A stretch of 64,000 bases of DNA, taken from assembly GCA_934675585.1 (NCBI GenBank), contig CAKUQY010000002.1, positions 41,133 to 105,132 on the forward strand, written 5' to 3'. The notes under the pieces were generated by a model. That model did not search any database. It had not been told where the DNA came from and saw nothing but the letters and a program-made list of their open reading frames with translations. Below are positions 34,178 through 43,887 of the stretch, piece after piece. Origin of the DNA: an uncultured Opitutales bacterium. GTDB lineage: Bacteria > Verrucomicrobiota > Verrucomicrobiia > Opitutales > UBA953. Position 1 is the first letter of the stretch. Each line of letters starts with the position of its first letter. A program made the translations under genes and the position numbers.

Positions 34178-36307
34178 CTATTCCCAATTTTGAATAAGCG
34201 TTTTGAGTGTTTTGAGGTCGAATCGCACGAATGCTTGGTGCGGGAGCGCGGAGAGAAATTTTTTGCCGTAAGGTTTTGTAATGACGCGCGAATCAGTGAT
34301 AATCAATCTGCCGCGGTCGTCGGCTTTGCGAATGAGGCGCCCAAGCCCTTGACGAAACTGCAAAATCGCTTCGGGAACAGACATGTCGCGGAAGGGGTTT
34401 CCGCCGTTAATTTTTATCCATTCGCTGCGTGCTTCGACGATCGGGTCGCGGGGATTCGCAAACGGAAGTCTGGGAATAATCACCTGCGAAAGCGGGCTTC
34501 CGGGAACGTCAACGCCCGTCCAAAAACTTTGATTGCCGATCAAAACCGCGTTCCCGTAAGCCACAAAATTTTCGAGCATCGCCTTGCGCGTCATTTTTTC
34601 GCCTTGAATAAAAATTTCACGATTGGGCAACAATTTTCGCAGTTCGAAGCCCAATTTGTTGGCAAAATCGAAACTGGTAACGAGAATGAGCGTGCCACCG
34701 TTTGGAAGTGTGCGAATTGCGTGAGCGGCAACGAGCGAATTGTAAGCGATGTTTGCGGAATCGTCGGATTTTTCGACGTTCCCGCGGCTTTCTTCGGGAG
34801 CGTCCTCCGCGACAAAAATCTGCATATTGTGCAAATAATCAAAAGGCGACGACTCCACTTTGTCGCGTACCATTTCGCCTTCAAACAAATCCGCGCCGCA
34901 GCGTTTGCGAAAGCGTTTCATTGAATGGTCGGCGGAATCGGCGAGCGTCGCGCTCGACAGTACCGCGCTCGTCCCGCGCGTAAAAAGCACTTCGGCGAGC
35001 GATTTGGCAACATCGATAGGCGCTCCCGCGACGCGTACCGAACGCTGAGTTTTGCCCGTAACTTCCGCCCAATAAACAAAACCGGGTTCCCGCCGCAACT
35101 CGATGCAGTCGCGCAAATCATTGCGAATTGAAAGCAGGCGATCAACGAAATCGCTGATTTCATCTTTGACGGCTTCTTTGGTTGCCAAATCGGCGACTTG
35201 GCGCAATGTTTTTTCGAGGCGCGCGAGCGGGACTTCACAAATATTTTCGCTCCAATTTTTTTCGCGTAGTCGCACGATTTGTTTTTTGCCTAAAATGCGA
35301 AAACGCAGCTCGCTAAAAAAAGTATCGACCGCGTCTTTCGCGTCCGCAATCAACGAACGCTGCATGCAAATGTCGCTCGGCTTTTTACCCTCCTGATTTG
35401 CCAAAACACCACCACGTTTGTAGGCGCGATCAATGTGCGTGAGCAATTTCAAAACTGAGGTCGAAACAACTTCGTTCCCGAAATAATTCGTCGCCACATC
35501 GGGAACGCGATGGGCTTCGTCAAGCACAACAAAATCGTTGGCATAAAGAATGCCTTTGGCGTCGTCGTTTTGAGTTTCGTTCCCGCCAACGTTGCGCCCT
35601 GGTGTGATTCCCGCGTCGATGTAAGAAAAAAGCAAACTGTGATTAACAACGACGATGTCCGCCTTTTCGAGCGCGGTTTGGGCGCGGCGGCGGGAACAGG
35701 TTTTCGGCGTGCAGTGTTTGCGGGAACACGCGCGCGAATCGCCGTTGACGAGTTCCCAAGTTTCGTCACTCACGGCTTGTGGCAAATGCTCGCGAATCCC
35801 GCTGCAATTTTCCTGCGCCCACCAGTTTTTGATAATCTGCAATTCGCGCGCCGTTTCGGAGCCGTCGCTCCCGTCGAAAAGTCCCTCATGGCGTTTCAAC
35901 GCTTCGGCGAGCCGCGTTCCGCAAAGATAATTCCCTTTGCCAATCATTAAAACAGTGTTGAAATTTGCAAAAATGTTGAGCTCGGGAACGCGACTGAAAA
36001 GCATTCGGCAAATCGGCAAATCGTTGCGGATAATTTGCTCTTGCAACGGAATCGTGTGCGTTGAAACGACAAATTTTTTATGTTCGAGTTGCGCGTAAAT
36101 CAGCCCGGGAACAAGATACGCCAGACTTTTCCCGACGCCCGTTCCCGCCTCAAAAAGCAACGAATCGCCGTTGAGTAGCGCGTGCGCGACTTCGAGCGCC
36201 ATGCTCGCCTGTTGCGGGCGACATTCCATTCCCAAATATTTTTGCAACCAACCGTTCACGGCAAATGCTTTTGTCGTGTAAACAATCAGTTGTTCTTGCT
36301 CGCTCAT
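34178..36307 (-). CDS. ATP-dependent helicase of the DinG/XPD family
   Basis: 709 residues. Walker A Gly-Thr-Gly-Val-Gly-Lys-Ser at 55-61, DEAH box in V-L-D-E-A-H-R-V, and a Cys cluster (Cys-Gly-Thr near 128, then C-S-R-K-H-C and C near 180-190) in the place of the 4Fe-4S domain of XPD/DinG. C-terminal helicase motif Q-G-L-G-R-L-I-R. Unwinds 5'-tailed DNA and R-loops. Same strand as the upstream autotransporter gene, 24 bases after its stop. Confidence 0.9.
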   Translation of the reverse strand: MSEQEQLIVYTTKAFAVNGWLQKYLGMECRPQQASMALEVAHALLNGDSLLFEAGTGVGKSLAYLVPGLIYAQLEHKKFVVSTHTIPLQEQIIRNDLPICRMLFSRVPELNIFANFNTVLMIGKGNYLCGTRLAEALKRHEGLFDGSDGSETARELQIIKNWWAQENCSGIREHLPQAVSDETWELVNGDSRACSRKHCTPKTCSRRRAQTALEKADIVVVNHSLLFSYIDAGITPGRNVGGNETQNDDAKGILYANDFVVLDEAHRVPDVATNYFGNEVVSTSVLKLLTHIDRAYKRGGVLANQEGKKPSDICMQRSLIADAKDAVDTFFSELRFRILGKKQIVRLREKNWSENICEVPLARLEKTLRQVADLATKEAVKDEISDFVDRLLSIRNDLRDCIELRREPGFVYWAEVTGKTQRSVRVAGAPIDVAKSLAEVLFTRGTSAVLSSATLADSADHSMKRFRKRCGADLFEGEMVRDKVESSPFDYLHNMQIFVAEDAPEESRGNVEKSDDSANIAYNSLVAAHAIRTLPNGGTLILVTSFDFANKLGFELRKLLPNREIFIQGEKMTRKAMLENFVAYGNAVLIGNQSFWTGVDVPGSPLSQVIIPRLPFANPRDPIVEARSEWIKINGGNPFRDMSVPEAILQFRQGLGRLIRKADDRGRLIITDSRVITKPYGKKFLSALPHQAFVRFDLKTLKTLIQNWE

Positions 36308-36331
36308 TTTTGGGAAAATGCGCGGGAACGC

Positions 36332-39091
36332 TTAAAATGAAATGCGCGCGCCCGCGTTCAATTTTAATTCGTTTGCATCGCTGCGTTGCGTTCCCGACAC
36401 GCCGCCAAAAATTGAAAAACGTTCGTTAATTGCGTAATCTGCCATCGCGTTTAATTGCAAGCCAAAACTTTTGTGTTCGCGCCCTTGCAAATTAATTTGC
36501 GATTGCGTATCAATGTCGTAAGCGTTTTGGTTGTATTGTTTGCTGCCAAAATCGTAGAGCATTTTTCCGCTGATAGTAATTTGCAACGCATCAATGGGCA
36601 ACCACGCATAAGTTAAGCCCGCCGAAGCGCGTGCTGTCCAAGCGTGGTCTGCGTCAACATTGAGCGTTCCCGCGCCGTGTTCTTCAATCGCGTCGCTGTG
36701 CGCGTAAATGGTAGTGAGCCCAAAATTTGTGCGAAAAAGCGAAGTTGCGCTCGGCATAAAACCAAGTCCAAAATCCATCAACGCTCCCGCCTGCCAAGAA
36801 TCAAAATCGGCATTCGCGTTCCCGCGCGTTGATTCCGTTGAGCTTTTCCCGCCCAAAATTGCGAAAGTTGCGTCCGTTCCCGTGCGGTCGTCGTAGCGCA
36901 AAAATGCCATTGTTTGATAAAAATCGCTGTCGAGTTCGTGCTCGATCGACGTTCCCGCCGTTTTCATTTTTTGTTTTGAATAGCCCAAAGCCAAGCCCAC
37001 GCTCCAATTATTTCCCAAGAAAATATCGGTGCCGAGCAGCGTTCCCGCCGTGGTCAAATCGTATTCGGGATTGTTGCCGGCAGCTTTGCGCGTCGAGCTC
37101 AAAGACGTTCCCGCGAGCCACGCATTTGAAAGCGCTTTTTCGGCGACTTTTGCGTAATCGCCAGGATTTTCTTCGCTGACGGAAACAATTTCGGGCTTGT
37201 TTTCGGTGCGATCAAATTGACGTTCCCGCTCCAAAAATCCGCGCATATATTTTGAAGTTTTGCGCGTTTTGCCAAACAAGGGTTTGCGCACATTCTTGGA
37301 ATCGAATTGAGCCAAAACATTTTCTGCAAAATTAAACGTTTGCAAACTTTGTTCCCGCAAAAAATCGGGAAAAAGCGTAGTTCCAACATCACGTCCATTC
37401 AGCCCCAAAAATGTCCACTTGCCATCGCGCCAAACAAGACGACCCGCGAGCGGAATTCCCGAAGTCGTCCAAAGCGAAGTGTTTGCGAATGAATTTTCGT
37501 CTAAATTATCCAGCGCTTCAAAAACCGTTCCCACCGACATTTGCGAAACGTCAATCAACAAACGGCTTCTCTCGACAAATTCGACCGTTCCCGCGAGCGA
37601 CGCGCCAGCGTTGATTTGAAGCGTTCCCGTGTTTTTCAAACCGTTGACAAAATTTGTTGCGCCGTTGATGATGAGCGTTCCCGCGTTTTCAAAAACGCCG
37701 CCCGCGGTTGTAATTATTTGCACGTTGGCTGCGAGTGTGAGCGTTCCCGTGGCCGTATTTATCCACGTTTCCTTGATTTGAATCGCGTTGCTTGCGAGCG
37801 AAACTTTGCCGCTGGATGTTACTTTCCCTTCGATATTTGCAATTGAAATCGTTCCCGCCGCGGCAGTCAAATTGCCTTTGAGCGTTCCCGCGCCTGCGAG
37901 CTCTGACGAAATTTTTGCAGATTTAATATTTGCTTCTAAAGTGGAATTTTCGGCGATTGTCAAAACTGCGCCCGAGCCCAATTCAACTTCGTCGGTAATT
38001 TTCAAAGTTTCTCTCGGCGAATCAATGAGCGCGGTTCCCGTTCCCGCGACAGTCAATTTTTTAATTGTCGTTCCCGCAGAAAATTTAAGCGTTCCCGCGA
38101 GCGAAATTTCTTTGATTTCGGAACTTGTATCGAGCGTCAATTTTGTGTTTTTTTCGACAATTAAAGTTTGACCGCTCACGTCAATATTCCCGCCCAAAAC
38201 AAAACCTACACCCTCTTTCTGCGCCAAAAACGTAATTTTTTGTTGGTTGGCTTCGCCGTCGCCAACGAGTTTTCCTGCGCCGTTAATCGTGAGCGTTCCT
38301 TTTTCAACGACGATCACATTGGTGTAGTTGTTTTGCGAGTTTTTAATTTTTAAAGTTTTGTCGGCATCGACTGTCAATTTTACGCCATCGATTTTACCCA
38401 AAATTAATCCCGCATCGAGATTGTTTTGCAACGTTGAATTGCCTTCAATGTTAATCGTATTGGCGATTAATTTTTCTCCAGCGAGCGCGCCGCCCGCAAG
38501 CGTGATTGCAACTTTTGAAAAATTGGTTTCTTTGGCGAAAGTCGTCGTTCCCGCAGAAAATTTAAGCGTTCCCGTCTCGAGTTCAAGCGCGGTTTCGGCG
38601 GTGCCAAGCGTGGCGTTCCCGCGAAATTCGACAAGCGATTTTTCGTTCCCGAGCGACAGCGATTTTATCGTTCCCGAAAAACTCTCGCCAAAAACTAATT
38701 TTGCATCATTCGCGAGCGAAAAATTGAAATTGCCCGTTGCGTTTGCAATCGAATTTTCTGTTCCCGAAAAATTAATCGTCGCCGTCGAATTTTCGCCCGA
38801 AAGCGCGAGCGTTCCCGTCAAATTGGCATTATTTAATGTAAGCGTTGTGCCGTTGGCGACAGTTAAATTGCCCGACAAATTGAGCGTTCCCGTATTGACA
38901 AGCGTTCCCGCCGTGATTGAAACATTGTGGGAAATTATCACATCGCCCGTCAATTTCAGCGTTCCCGCGAGGATTTTAATGTCTTCGCTTGAATTAAAAT
39001 CATCTCGCGTCGTATTTTCAGAAATCTCTTCCGCCGTCGCGGCGAGCGTTCCCGCGGCAATTAAAAACAAAGCTGTAATCGTTTTATACAT
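36332..39091 (-). CDS. Autotransporter, complete
   Basis: 919 residues. Signal peptide of about 20 residues ending A-A-T-A, with Ala-Gly-Thr from an iterated motif. Passenger of about 550 residues rich in Thr/Asn/Gly with repeated 'A-G-T-L-K-F/L' turns, nearly all encoded by motif copies in the coding orientation. C-terminal beta-barrel of about 280 residues ending Arg-Ile-Ser-Phe. Related in style to the autotransporter at 1-3996 but not a duplicate. Confidence 0.9.
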   Translation of the reverse strand: MYKTITALFLIAAGTLAATAEEISENTTRDDFNSSEDIKILAGTLKLTGDVIISHNVSITAGTLVNTGTLNLSGNLTVANGTTLTLNNANLTGTLALSGENSTATINFSGTENSIANATGNFNFSLANDAKLVFGESFSGTIKSLSLGNEKSLVEFRGNATLGTAETALELETGTLKFSAGTTTFAKETNFSKVAITLAGGALAGEKLIANTINIEGNSTLQNNLDAGLILGKIDGVKLTVDADKTLKIKNSQNNYTNVIVVEKGTLTINGAGKLVGDGEANQQKITFLAQKEGVGFVLGGNIDVSGQTLIVEKNTKLTLDTSSEIKEISLAGTLKFSAGTTIKKLTVAGTGTALIDSPRETLKITDEVELGSGAVLTIAENSTLEANIKSAKISSELAGAGTLKGNLTAAAGTISIANIEGKVTSSGKVSLASNAIQIKETWINTATGTLTLAANVQIITTAGGVFENAGTLIINGATNFVNGLKNTGTLQINAGASLAGTVEFVERSRLLIDVSQMSVGTVFEALDNLDENSFANTSLWTTSGIPLAGRLVWRDGKWTFLGLNGRDVGTTLFPDFLREQSLQTFNFAENVLAQFDSKNVRKPLFGKTRKTSKYMRGFLERERQFDRTENKPEIVSVSEENPGDYAKVAEKALSNAWLAGTSLSSTRKAAGNNPEYDLTTAGTLLGTDIFLGNNWSVGLALGYSKQKMKTAGTSIEHELDSDFYQTMAFLRYDDRTGTDATFAILGGKSSTESTRGNANADFDSWQAGALMDFGLGFMPSATSLFRTNFGLTTIYAHSDAIEEHGAGTLNVDADHAWTARASAGLTYAWLPIDALQITISGKMLYDFGSKQYNQNAYDIDTQSQINLQGREHKSFGLQLNAMADYAINERFSIFGGVSGTQRSDANELKLNAGARISF

Positions 39092-39153
39092 TATCTAATC
39101 ATTCTATATTTTTCTCGAATTAGGCGCGAGCAAATATAACGCGTTCCCGATAA

Positions 39154-39192
39154 AAAAGCGTTCCCGCGAAGCATTTTCACGGGAACGCTTTT
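39154..39192. terminator. Terminator made of two inverted iterated motifs (downstream of sdhB)
   Basis: Perfect 13-base arms AAAAGCGTTCCCG (39154-39166) and CGGGAACGCTTTT (39180-39192) around a 13-base loop. Read on the minus strand it ends in T-runs, 18 bases after the sdhB stop. A second single motif lies just beyond at 39141. Confidence 0.85.
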
Positions 39193-39209
39193 ATTTTTTG
39201 CGCTAGTGC

Positions 39210-40001
39210 TTATTTTTTCTTTTTACCGCAAGATTTGAACAACTTTTTGACCGACGCGATTGCGTAGTCGCGGTTCATCTTTGCGATAAAATCGAGCGTT
39301 TGGCCTTTTGGGCAGACGGCTTGGCATTCGCCCAAGTTTGAGCAATTGCCGAATCCCGCAGCGTCCATCGCAGCCACCATTGCGAGCACGCGGCGATCCT
39401 TTTCAGGTTTGCCTTGTGGCAAGGTGTTGAGTTGTGCAACTTTTGACGAAACGAAAAGCATCGCCGAAGCATTTTTACAAGCCGCAACGCAAGCGCCACA
39501 ACCGATACATTCTGCTGCGTCCATCGCGAGGTCGGCGGTTTCTTTTGCGATTGGAATGATGTTTGCGTCGATTGCCGAACCCGTGCGCACAGAAACGAAG
39601 CCGCCTGCTTGAATGATTTTGTCAAACGCGGTGCGGTCAACGATCAAGTCTTTGATCACTGGGAACGGTTTCGCGCGCCATGGCTCAATCGTGATAGTTT
39701 CGCCATCACGGAAATTGCGCATGTGCAATTGACAAGTTGTGACGCCTGGCAACGGGCCGTGCGGCATGCCGTTGATCGTCATCGAGCACATACCGCAAAT
39801 GCCTTCGCGGCAGTCGTGATCGAACGCGATCGGTTCTTTGCCTTGCGCAACGAGATCTTCGTTGAGAATGTCGAGCATTTCAAGGAACGACGAACCTGTC
39901 GAAACGTTTGAAACTTTGTAGGTTTCAAAATGACCTTTTACGTCGGCCTTTGATTGACGCCAAACTTTGAGTGTGAGTGAAAGTGTTTTTTCTTCAGACA
40001 T
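39210..40001 (-). CDS. sdhB: Succinate dehydrogenase / fumarate reductase iron-sulfur subunit
   Basis: 263 residues. [2Fe-2S] ligands in C-R-E-G-I-C-G-M-C, [4Fe-4S] in [11 protein letters not shown] and [3Fe-4S] in [12 protein letters not shown], all intact. The length and motif variants match the class-B enzymes of Bacteroidetes and related bacteria. Passes electrons between the flavoprotein and the di-heme membrane subunit. Last of sdhCAB. Confidence 0.95.
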   Translation of the reverse strand: MSEEKTLSLTLKVWRQSKADVKGHFETYKVSNVSTGSSFLEMLDILNEDLVAQGKEPIAFDHDCREGICGMCSMTINGMPHGPLPGVTTCQLHMRNFRDGETITIEPWRAKPFPVIKDLIVDRTAFDKIIQAGGFVSVRTGSAIDANIIPIAKETADLAMDAAECIGCGACVAACKNASAMLFVSSKVAQLNTLPQGKPEKDRRVLAMVAAMDAAGFGNCSNLGECQAVCPKGQTLDFIAKMNRDYAIASVKKLFKSCGKKKK

Positions 40002-40028
40002 ATTATTAAACGGTTTGAAGGTTTTTTC

Positions 40029-42032
40029 TTATTTGTAAGAACGTGTTGCGAGGTGAACATTTTCGTACACGAGTGGTTCTTGAACGCGGACTGGTTCTTT
40101 GTCGTCGCCAACAAATTCCCAAACGCCCACGTGGTGGAACTTTTCGTCAACGCGTTGCGCTTCACCTTCTTCTGTTGCGTATTCCGAACGGAAGTGGCCG
40201 CCACAAGATTCATCGCGTTCCCGCGCGTCGAGGCAAAGCAATTCTGCGAATTCGAGGAAGTCTGCCACGCGTGCTGCGCGTTCGAGTTCAACGTTCAACG
40301 AATCTGCCGTGCCAACCACTTTAACGTGTTTCCAGAATTCATCACGAAGCACTTTGATTTCAGCAATCGCTTCTGTGAGGCCTTCTTTGGTACGTGCCAT
40401 ACCGCATTTTTCCCAAATAATATGACCGAGTTTTTGGTGGAAGTAACGTGGCGATTTGTCGCCATTTACAGCCATCAATTTTGCAACGCGTTCTTTCACA
40501 GCAGCTTCTGCCGCTGCATATTCAGGATGTTCTTCTTTCTTTGGAGCACCTTTGAGACCGCATTTTGCCAAGTAATTTGGCACCGATGCCGGCAACACAA
40601 AATAGCCGTCCGAAAGACCTTGCATCAACGCCGACGCGCCAAGACGGTTCGCGCCGTGGTCAGAGAAGTTTGCTTCGCCGCCGACGAAGAGTCCTGGAAT
40701 TGTTGACATCAAATCATAGTCAACCCAAAGACCGCCCATCGTGTAGTGCGACGCTGGATAAATCTGCATTGGATTTTTGTATGGATTCACGCCTGTGATA
40801 TTTTCATACATATCAAACAAGTTTCCGTAACGGTCGCGAATCACGTCTTCGCCCAAACGGTTGATTGCATCACGGAAGTCGAGGAACACGCCACGACCCG
40901 TCGTTGCAACACCGCGTTCGTCGTCGCAAGCTTCTTTTGCTGCGCGCGAAGAAATATCACGTGGAGCCAAATTACCGAATGAAGGATATTTGCGCTCGAG
41001 ATAATAATCGCGATCTTCTTCTGCAACGTCGTTTGGATTCAATTTGCCTTCACGAATTGCCTTTGCTTGTTCGCGCGTTTTAGGAACCCAAACGCGTCCG
41101 TCATTACGAAGCGATTCTGACATCAAAGTGAGTTTTGATTGTTGATCGCCGTGAACAGGAATACAAGTTGGGTGAATTTGCGTGTAGCAAGGATTTGCAA
41201 AACCTGCGCCGTGTTTGAACGCGCGGAATGCCGCCGTCACGTTGCAACCTTGAGCATTGGTTGAAAGATAAAATACGTTCCCGTAGCCGCCTGTGCAAAG
41301 CACGACGCAGTCTGCGTTCCACGATTTAATTTCGCCAGTAACCATATTGCGCGAAACGATGCCTTTTGCCTCGCCGTTGACGATCACGAGGTCCATCATT
41401 TCATGGCGATTATACATTTTTACGGTGCCGAGACCAATTTGTTTTGAAAGCGCTGAATATGCACCGAGCAACAATTGTTGTCCCGTTTGACCGCGTGCGT
41501 AAAATGTACGCGAAACTTGAGCGCCACCGAACGAACGGTTCGCCAAGGTTCCTCCGTATTCGCGAGCGAATGGAACGCCCTGAGCGACGCATTGGTCGAT
41601 AATTGCGTTGGAAACTTCAGCCAAGCGGTAAACGTTGCCTTCGCGAGCACGGAAGTCGCCGCCTTTGATTGTATCATAGAACAAACGATAAATGGAGTCG
41701 CCGTCGTTTTGATAGCATTTTGCAGCATTGATACCGCCTTGCGCCGCGATCGAGTGCGCGCGACGCGGGCTGTCTTGATAACAGAAGCAGCTAACATTGA
41801 AGCCCATTTCGCCAAGCGAAGCTGCACAAGCGCCACCTGCGAGACCCGAACCCACAACGATAACGTGGAATTTACGACGGTTCGCGGGATTGACAAGCTT
41901 GTATTCAAACTTACGTTTGCTCCACTTATTTGCGAGCGGACCTTCTGGAATCATTGAAATCGATTTTGCAAAATCATTTGCATCTTTAACCGATTTCCAC
42001 TTTTCTGAGAAAGAAATTTCAGGATTTGACAT
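40029..42032 (-). CDS. sdhA: Succinate dehydrogenase / fumarate reductase flavoprotein subunit
   Basis: 667 residues. FAD-binding G-S-G-L-A-G-G at the N-terminus, the His that links FAD in [10 protein letters not shown], and the active-site S-H-Y-T-M-G-G-L and D-H-G-A-N-R-L-G-A segments. Oxidises succinate to fumarate, or the reverse under anaerobic conditions. Lies between sdhC and sdhB with gaps of about 25 bases. Motif copies are rare here, in keeping with strong constraint. Confidence 0.96.
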   Translation of the reverse strand: MSNPEISFSEKWKSVKDANDFAKSISMIPEGPLANKWSKRKFEYKLVNPANRRKFHVIVVGSGLAGGACAASLGEMGFNVSCFCYQDSPRRAHSIAAQGGINAAKCYQNDGDSIYRLFYDTIKGGDFRAREGNVYRLAEVSNAIIDQCVAQGVPFAREYGGTLANRSFGGAQVSRTFYARGQTGQQLLLGAYSALSKQIGLGTVKMYNRHEMMDLVIVNGEAKGIVSRNMVTGEIKSWNADCVVLCTGGYGNVFYLSTNAQGCNVTAAFRAFKHGAGFANPCYTQIHPTCIPVHGDQQSKLTLMSESLRNDGRVWVPKTREQAKAIREGKLNPNDVAEEDRDYYLERKYPSFGNLAPRDISSRAAKEACDDERGVATTGRGVFLDFRDAINRLGEDVIRDRYGNLFDMYENITGVNPYKNPMQIYPASHYTMGGLWVDYDLMSTIPGLFVGGEANFSDHGANRLGASALMQGLSDGYFVLPASVPNYLAKCGLKGAPKKEEHPEYAAAEAAVKERVAKLMAVNGDKSPRYFHQKLGHIIWEKCGMARTKEGLTEAIAEIKVLRDEFWKHVKVVGTADSLNVELERAARVADFLEFAELLCLDARERDESCGGHFRSEYATEEGEAQRVDEKFHHVGVWEFVGDDKEPVRVQEPLVYENVHLATRSYK

Positions 42033-42055
42033 AATCTTAAATGCTTTCTATCAAA

Positions 42056-42949
42056 TTATTTTTGGTTTACAGGTGTTGCGGGAACGCATTCAACTGCGGG
42101 AACGCATTCAACTGCGGGAACGCAAGTTGCACAGCAATCTTTATGAACCGTTGGGAACAAACCTGTATCAACATATTGGTCAAGTTGAATTGCCGCGGGA
42201 ACGGCGAGCAAGCCGCCACAAACGACAACCGCATAAACGATTGCAACGCCACGGAGAATTGGGCGAACCGTTTCATTGCGCCAACCGATTGATTGGAACA
42301 TCGAATGCGCGCCATGTGAAAGGTGTGAGAGCAATGCAATCATCGCGATGACATAGCCAGCCGCAATCCATGGATTCGCAAAACCTGCGTAAACCATTCC
42401 GTAAACGTCAAAGACTTTGTAGGTGATTTCGCCGCCCGTTGCCGCGCCGTGTGTACCAAGATAACCAAAAATGCCATGACCACCAAAAGCCGTAATCGTC
42501 GCAGCATCTTTAAATTGCGCCAAACAATCTGCGCCCATTTCTTTCAAAATGGTAAAATGGACAATATGACCAATCACAAACGCCAAAACAATGATGCCCG
42601 AAAGAATCATTGCGCGCGCCGACCAAGCGGCATAACGCGTTGCATTTGTCAAATAGCCCTCTGGACCGCGAGCGCTCAAATTGTCAAGTTTCAACTTGAT
42701 CGCAATACCAAAGTGCACAACAAAGCAAAGCAAAATAAACGCACGGAAACCCCAAAGGCAAACCGCGGGCAAGCTATGCAACAAGTGCGCATAAGTGTTA
42801 ATATGTGATGGGTCTTGGAACATCTGAAGGTTGCCAATTACGTGCACCAACAGAAACAAGACGAGTACAAGGCCCGTCGCAGCCATCAGGTATTTTTTTA
42901 CCAATGAAGGCACGCGAAAGCCACAGCAGCAACAGCATTTATCGCTCAT
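42056..42949 (-). CDS. sdhC: Succinate dehydrogenase cytochrome b subunit (class B)
   Basis: 297 residues with five hydrophobic helices and conserved His residues for two hemes, as in single-subunit cytochrome b of class-B enzymes. The soluble C-terminal tail is odd: C-V-P-A-V-E repeated, then C-V-P-A-T-P, encoded by three tandem copies of an 18-base unit containing the iterated motif. First gene of sdhCAB. Confidence 0.92.
   Translation of the reverse strand: MSDKCCCCCGFRVPSLVKKYLMAATGLVLVLFLLVHVIGNLQMFQDPSHINTYAHLLHSLPAVCLWGFRAFILLCFVVHFGIAIKLKLDNLSARGPEGYLTNATRYAAWSARAMILSGIIVLAFVIGHIVHFTILKEMGADCLAQFKDAATITAFGGHGIFGYLGTHGAATGGEITYKVFDVYGMVYAGFANPWIAAGYVIAMIALLSHLSHGAHSMFQSIGWRNETVRPILRGVAIVYAVVVCGGLLAVPAAIQLDQYVDTGLFPTVHKDCCATCVPAVECVPAVECVPATPVNQK
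42078..42131 (+). repeat. Three tandem 18-bp units carrying the iterated motif in the sdhC tail
   Basis: GCGGGAACGCATTCAACT at 42078-42095, again at 42096-42113, and a partial third unit from 42114. It adds Val-Glu-Cys-Val-Pro-Ala steps to the C-terminus of SdhC. Confidence 0.9.
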
Positions 42950-43095
42950 AATATGTGTTTATGTTTTGTTAGAGATTTAAAGGTTGTTCAAATATTCTAT
43001 GCAAACGCGCGCGGGAACGCAATTATAAAAACAGAAAACTAACAGTAGAAAACGAAAAACTAACAATTAAAAACTGAAAACGGCGCGGGAACGCA

Positions 43096-43866
43096 TTAAA
43101 GCAAAAATCCAAAATAAATTAAAAACAACACCACCAAAACCCAAACAATCGGATTCACCTTTTTTGCCTCATTATTTGCAACCATTCCAACCACGTAAAC
43201 AATAAAACCCATCGCGATTCCATTTGAAATTGAATAGCCAAGCACCGTTACAATAATCGTAATAAAAATACTACCCGCATAAACCAAATTATCCCAACGA
43301 ATACCTTTCAATTGTTGCACCATTAAAATGCCAATCGCAATAAGCGCGGGAGCAGTTACGGCTTCAGTAATGCAAGAAAGTAACGGACTAAAAAACAGCG
43401 CCAGCAAAAAAAGCGTTCCCGTGACACACGCCGTCAGCCCTGTTCTCCCGCCAACTTTTATGCCCGAAGTTGATTCCATAAAAGATGTTACTGTTGACGT
43501 TCCCATCATTGCGCCAATCACGGTTCCCACCGCATCGGACAAAAGCGCTTTGTTTAAATTTTCTAATTCGCCATTTTTCTGGGGAAGTCCAGAATTTGCC
43601 GCCACTGCGACCAACATCCCTGCCGTATCAAAAAAATCGACAAACAACAATGAAAAAATCGCGAACCAGCATTGCGGATGCGAAATCATCTCGTGAAATC
43701 CTGTAAAAACCGTTCCCGCCAAACTAAAATCTAAATCGACAGAAACAATCGAATTGGCAACGCTGGCATACCTTTCGCGCCTAAAAATCCCCAGACGATC
43801 CCGACAATTGCAAGTTTTAATTGCGACGGGATCGCGTTTATATACGCGTTCCCGCCAATTCGACAA
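43096..43866 (-). pseudogene. NCS2 (AzgA/PbuG-type) purine permease remnant, truncated and frameshifted
   Basis: The C-terminal ~230 residues are a clear NCS2 permease: F-V-D-F-F-D-T-A-G, D-A-V-G-T-V-I-G-A, G-T-S-T-V-T-S-F-M-E-S, G-G-R-T-G-L-T-A. Intact members have about 430 residues. Upstream, the expected sequence is found in another frame (A-I-P-S-Q-L-K-L-A-I followed by G-I-V-W-G-F-L-G-A-K-G-M-P-A-L-P), joining the main frame near position 43765, with an internal stretch missing and nothing corresponding to the first ~150 residues before the DUF481 gene begins. So there is a 5' truncation, an internal deletion and a frameshift. Confidence 0.8.
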
Positions 43867-43887
43867 TCATTCTCGTTCCCGCGATTT

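Noticed and set aside
38328..39098. Long + strand frame of 256 codons opposite the second autotransporter
   Set aside because: Same effect; the coding strand has a signal peptide and a beta-barrel, the opposite frame has neither.
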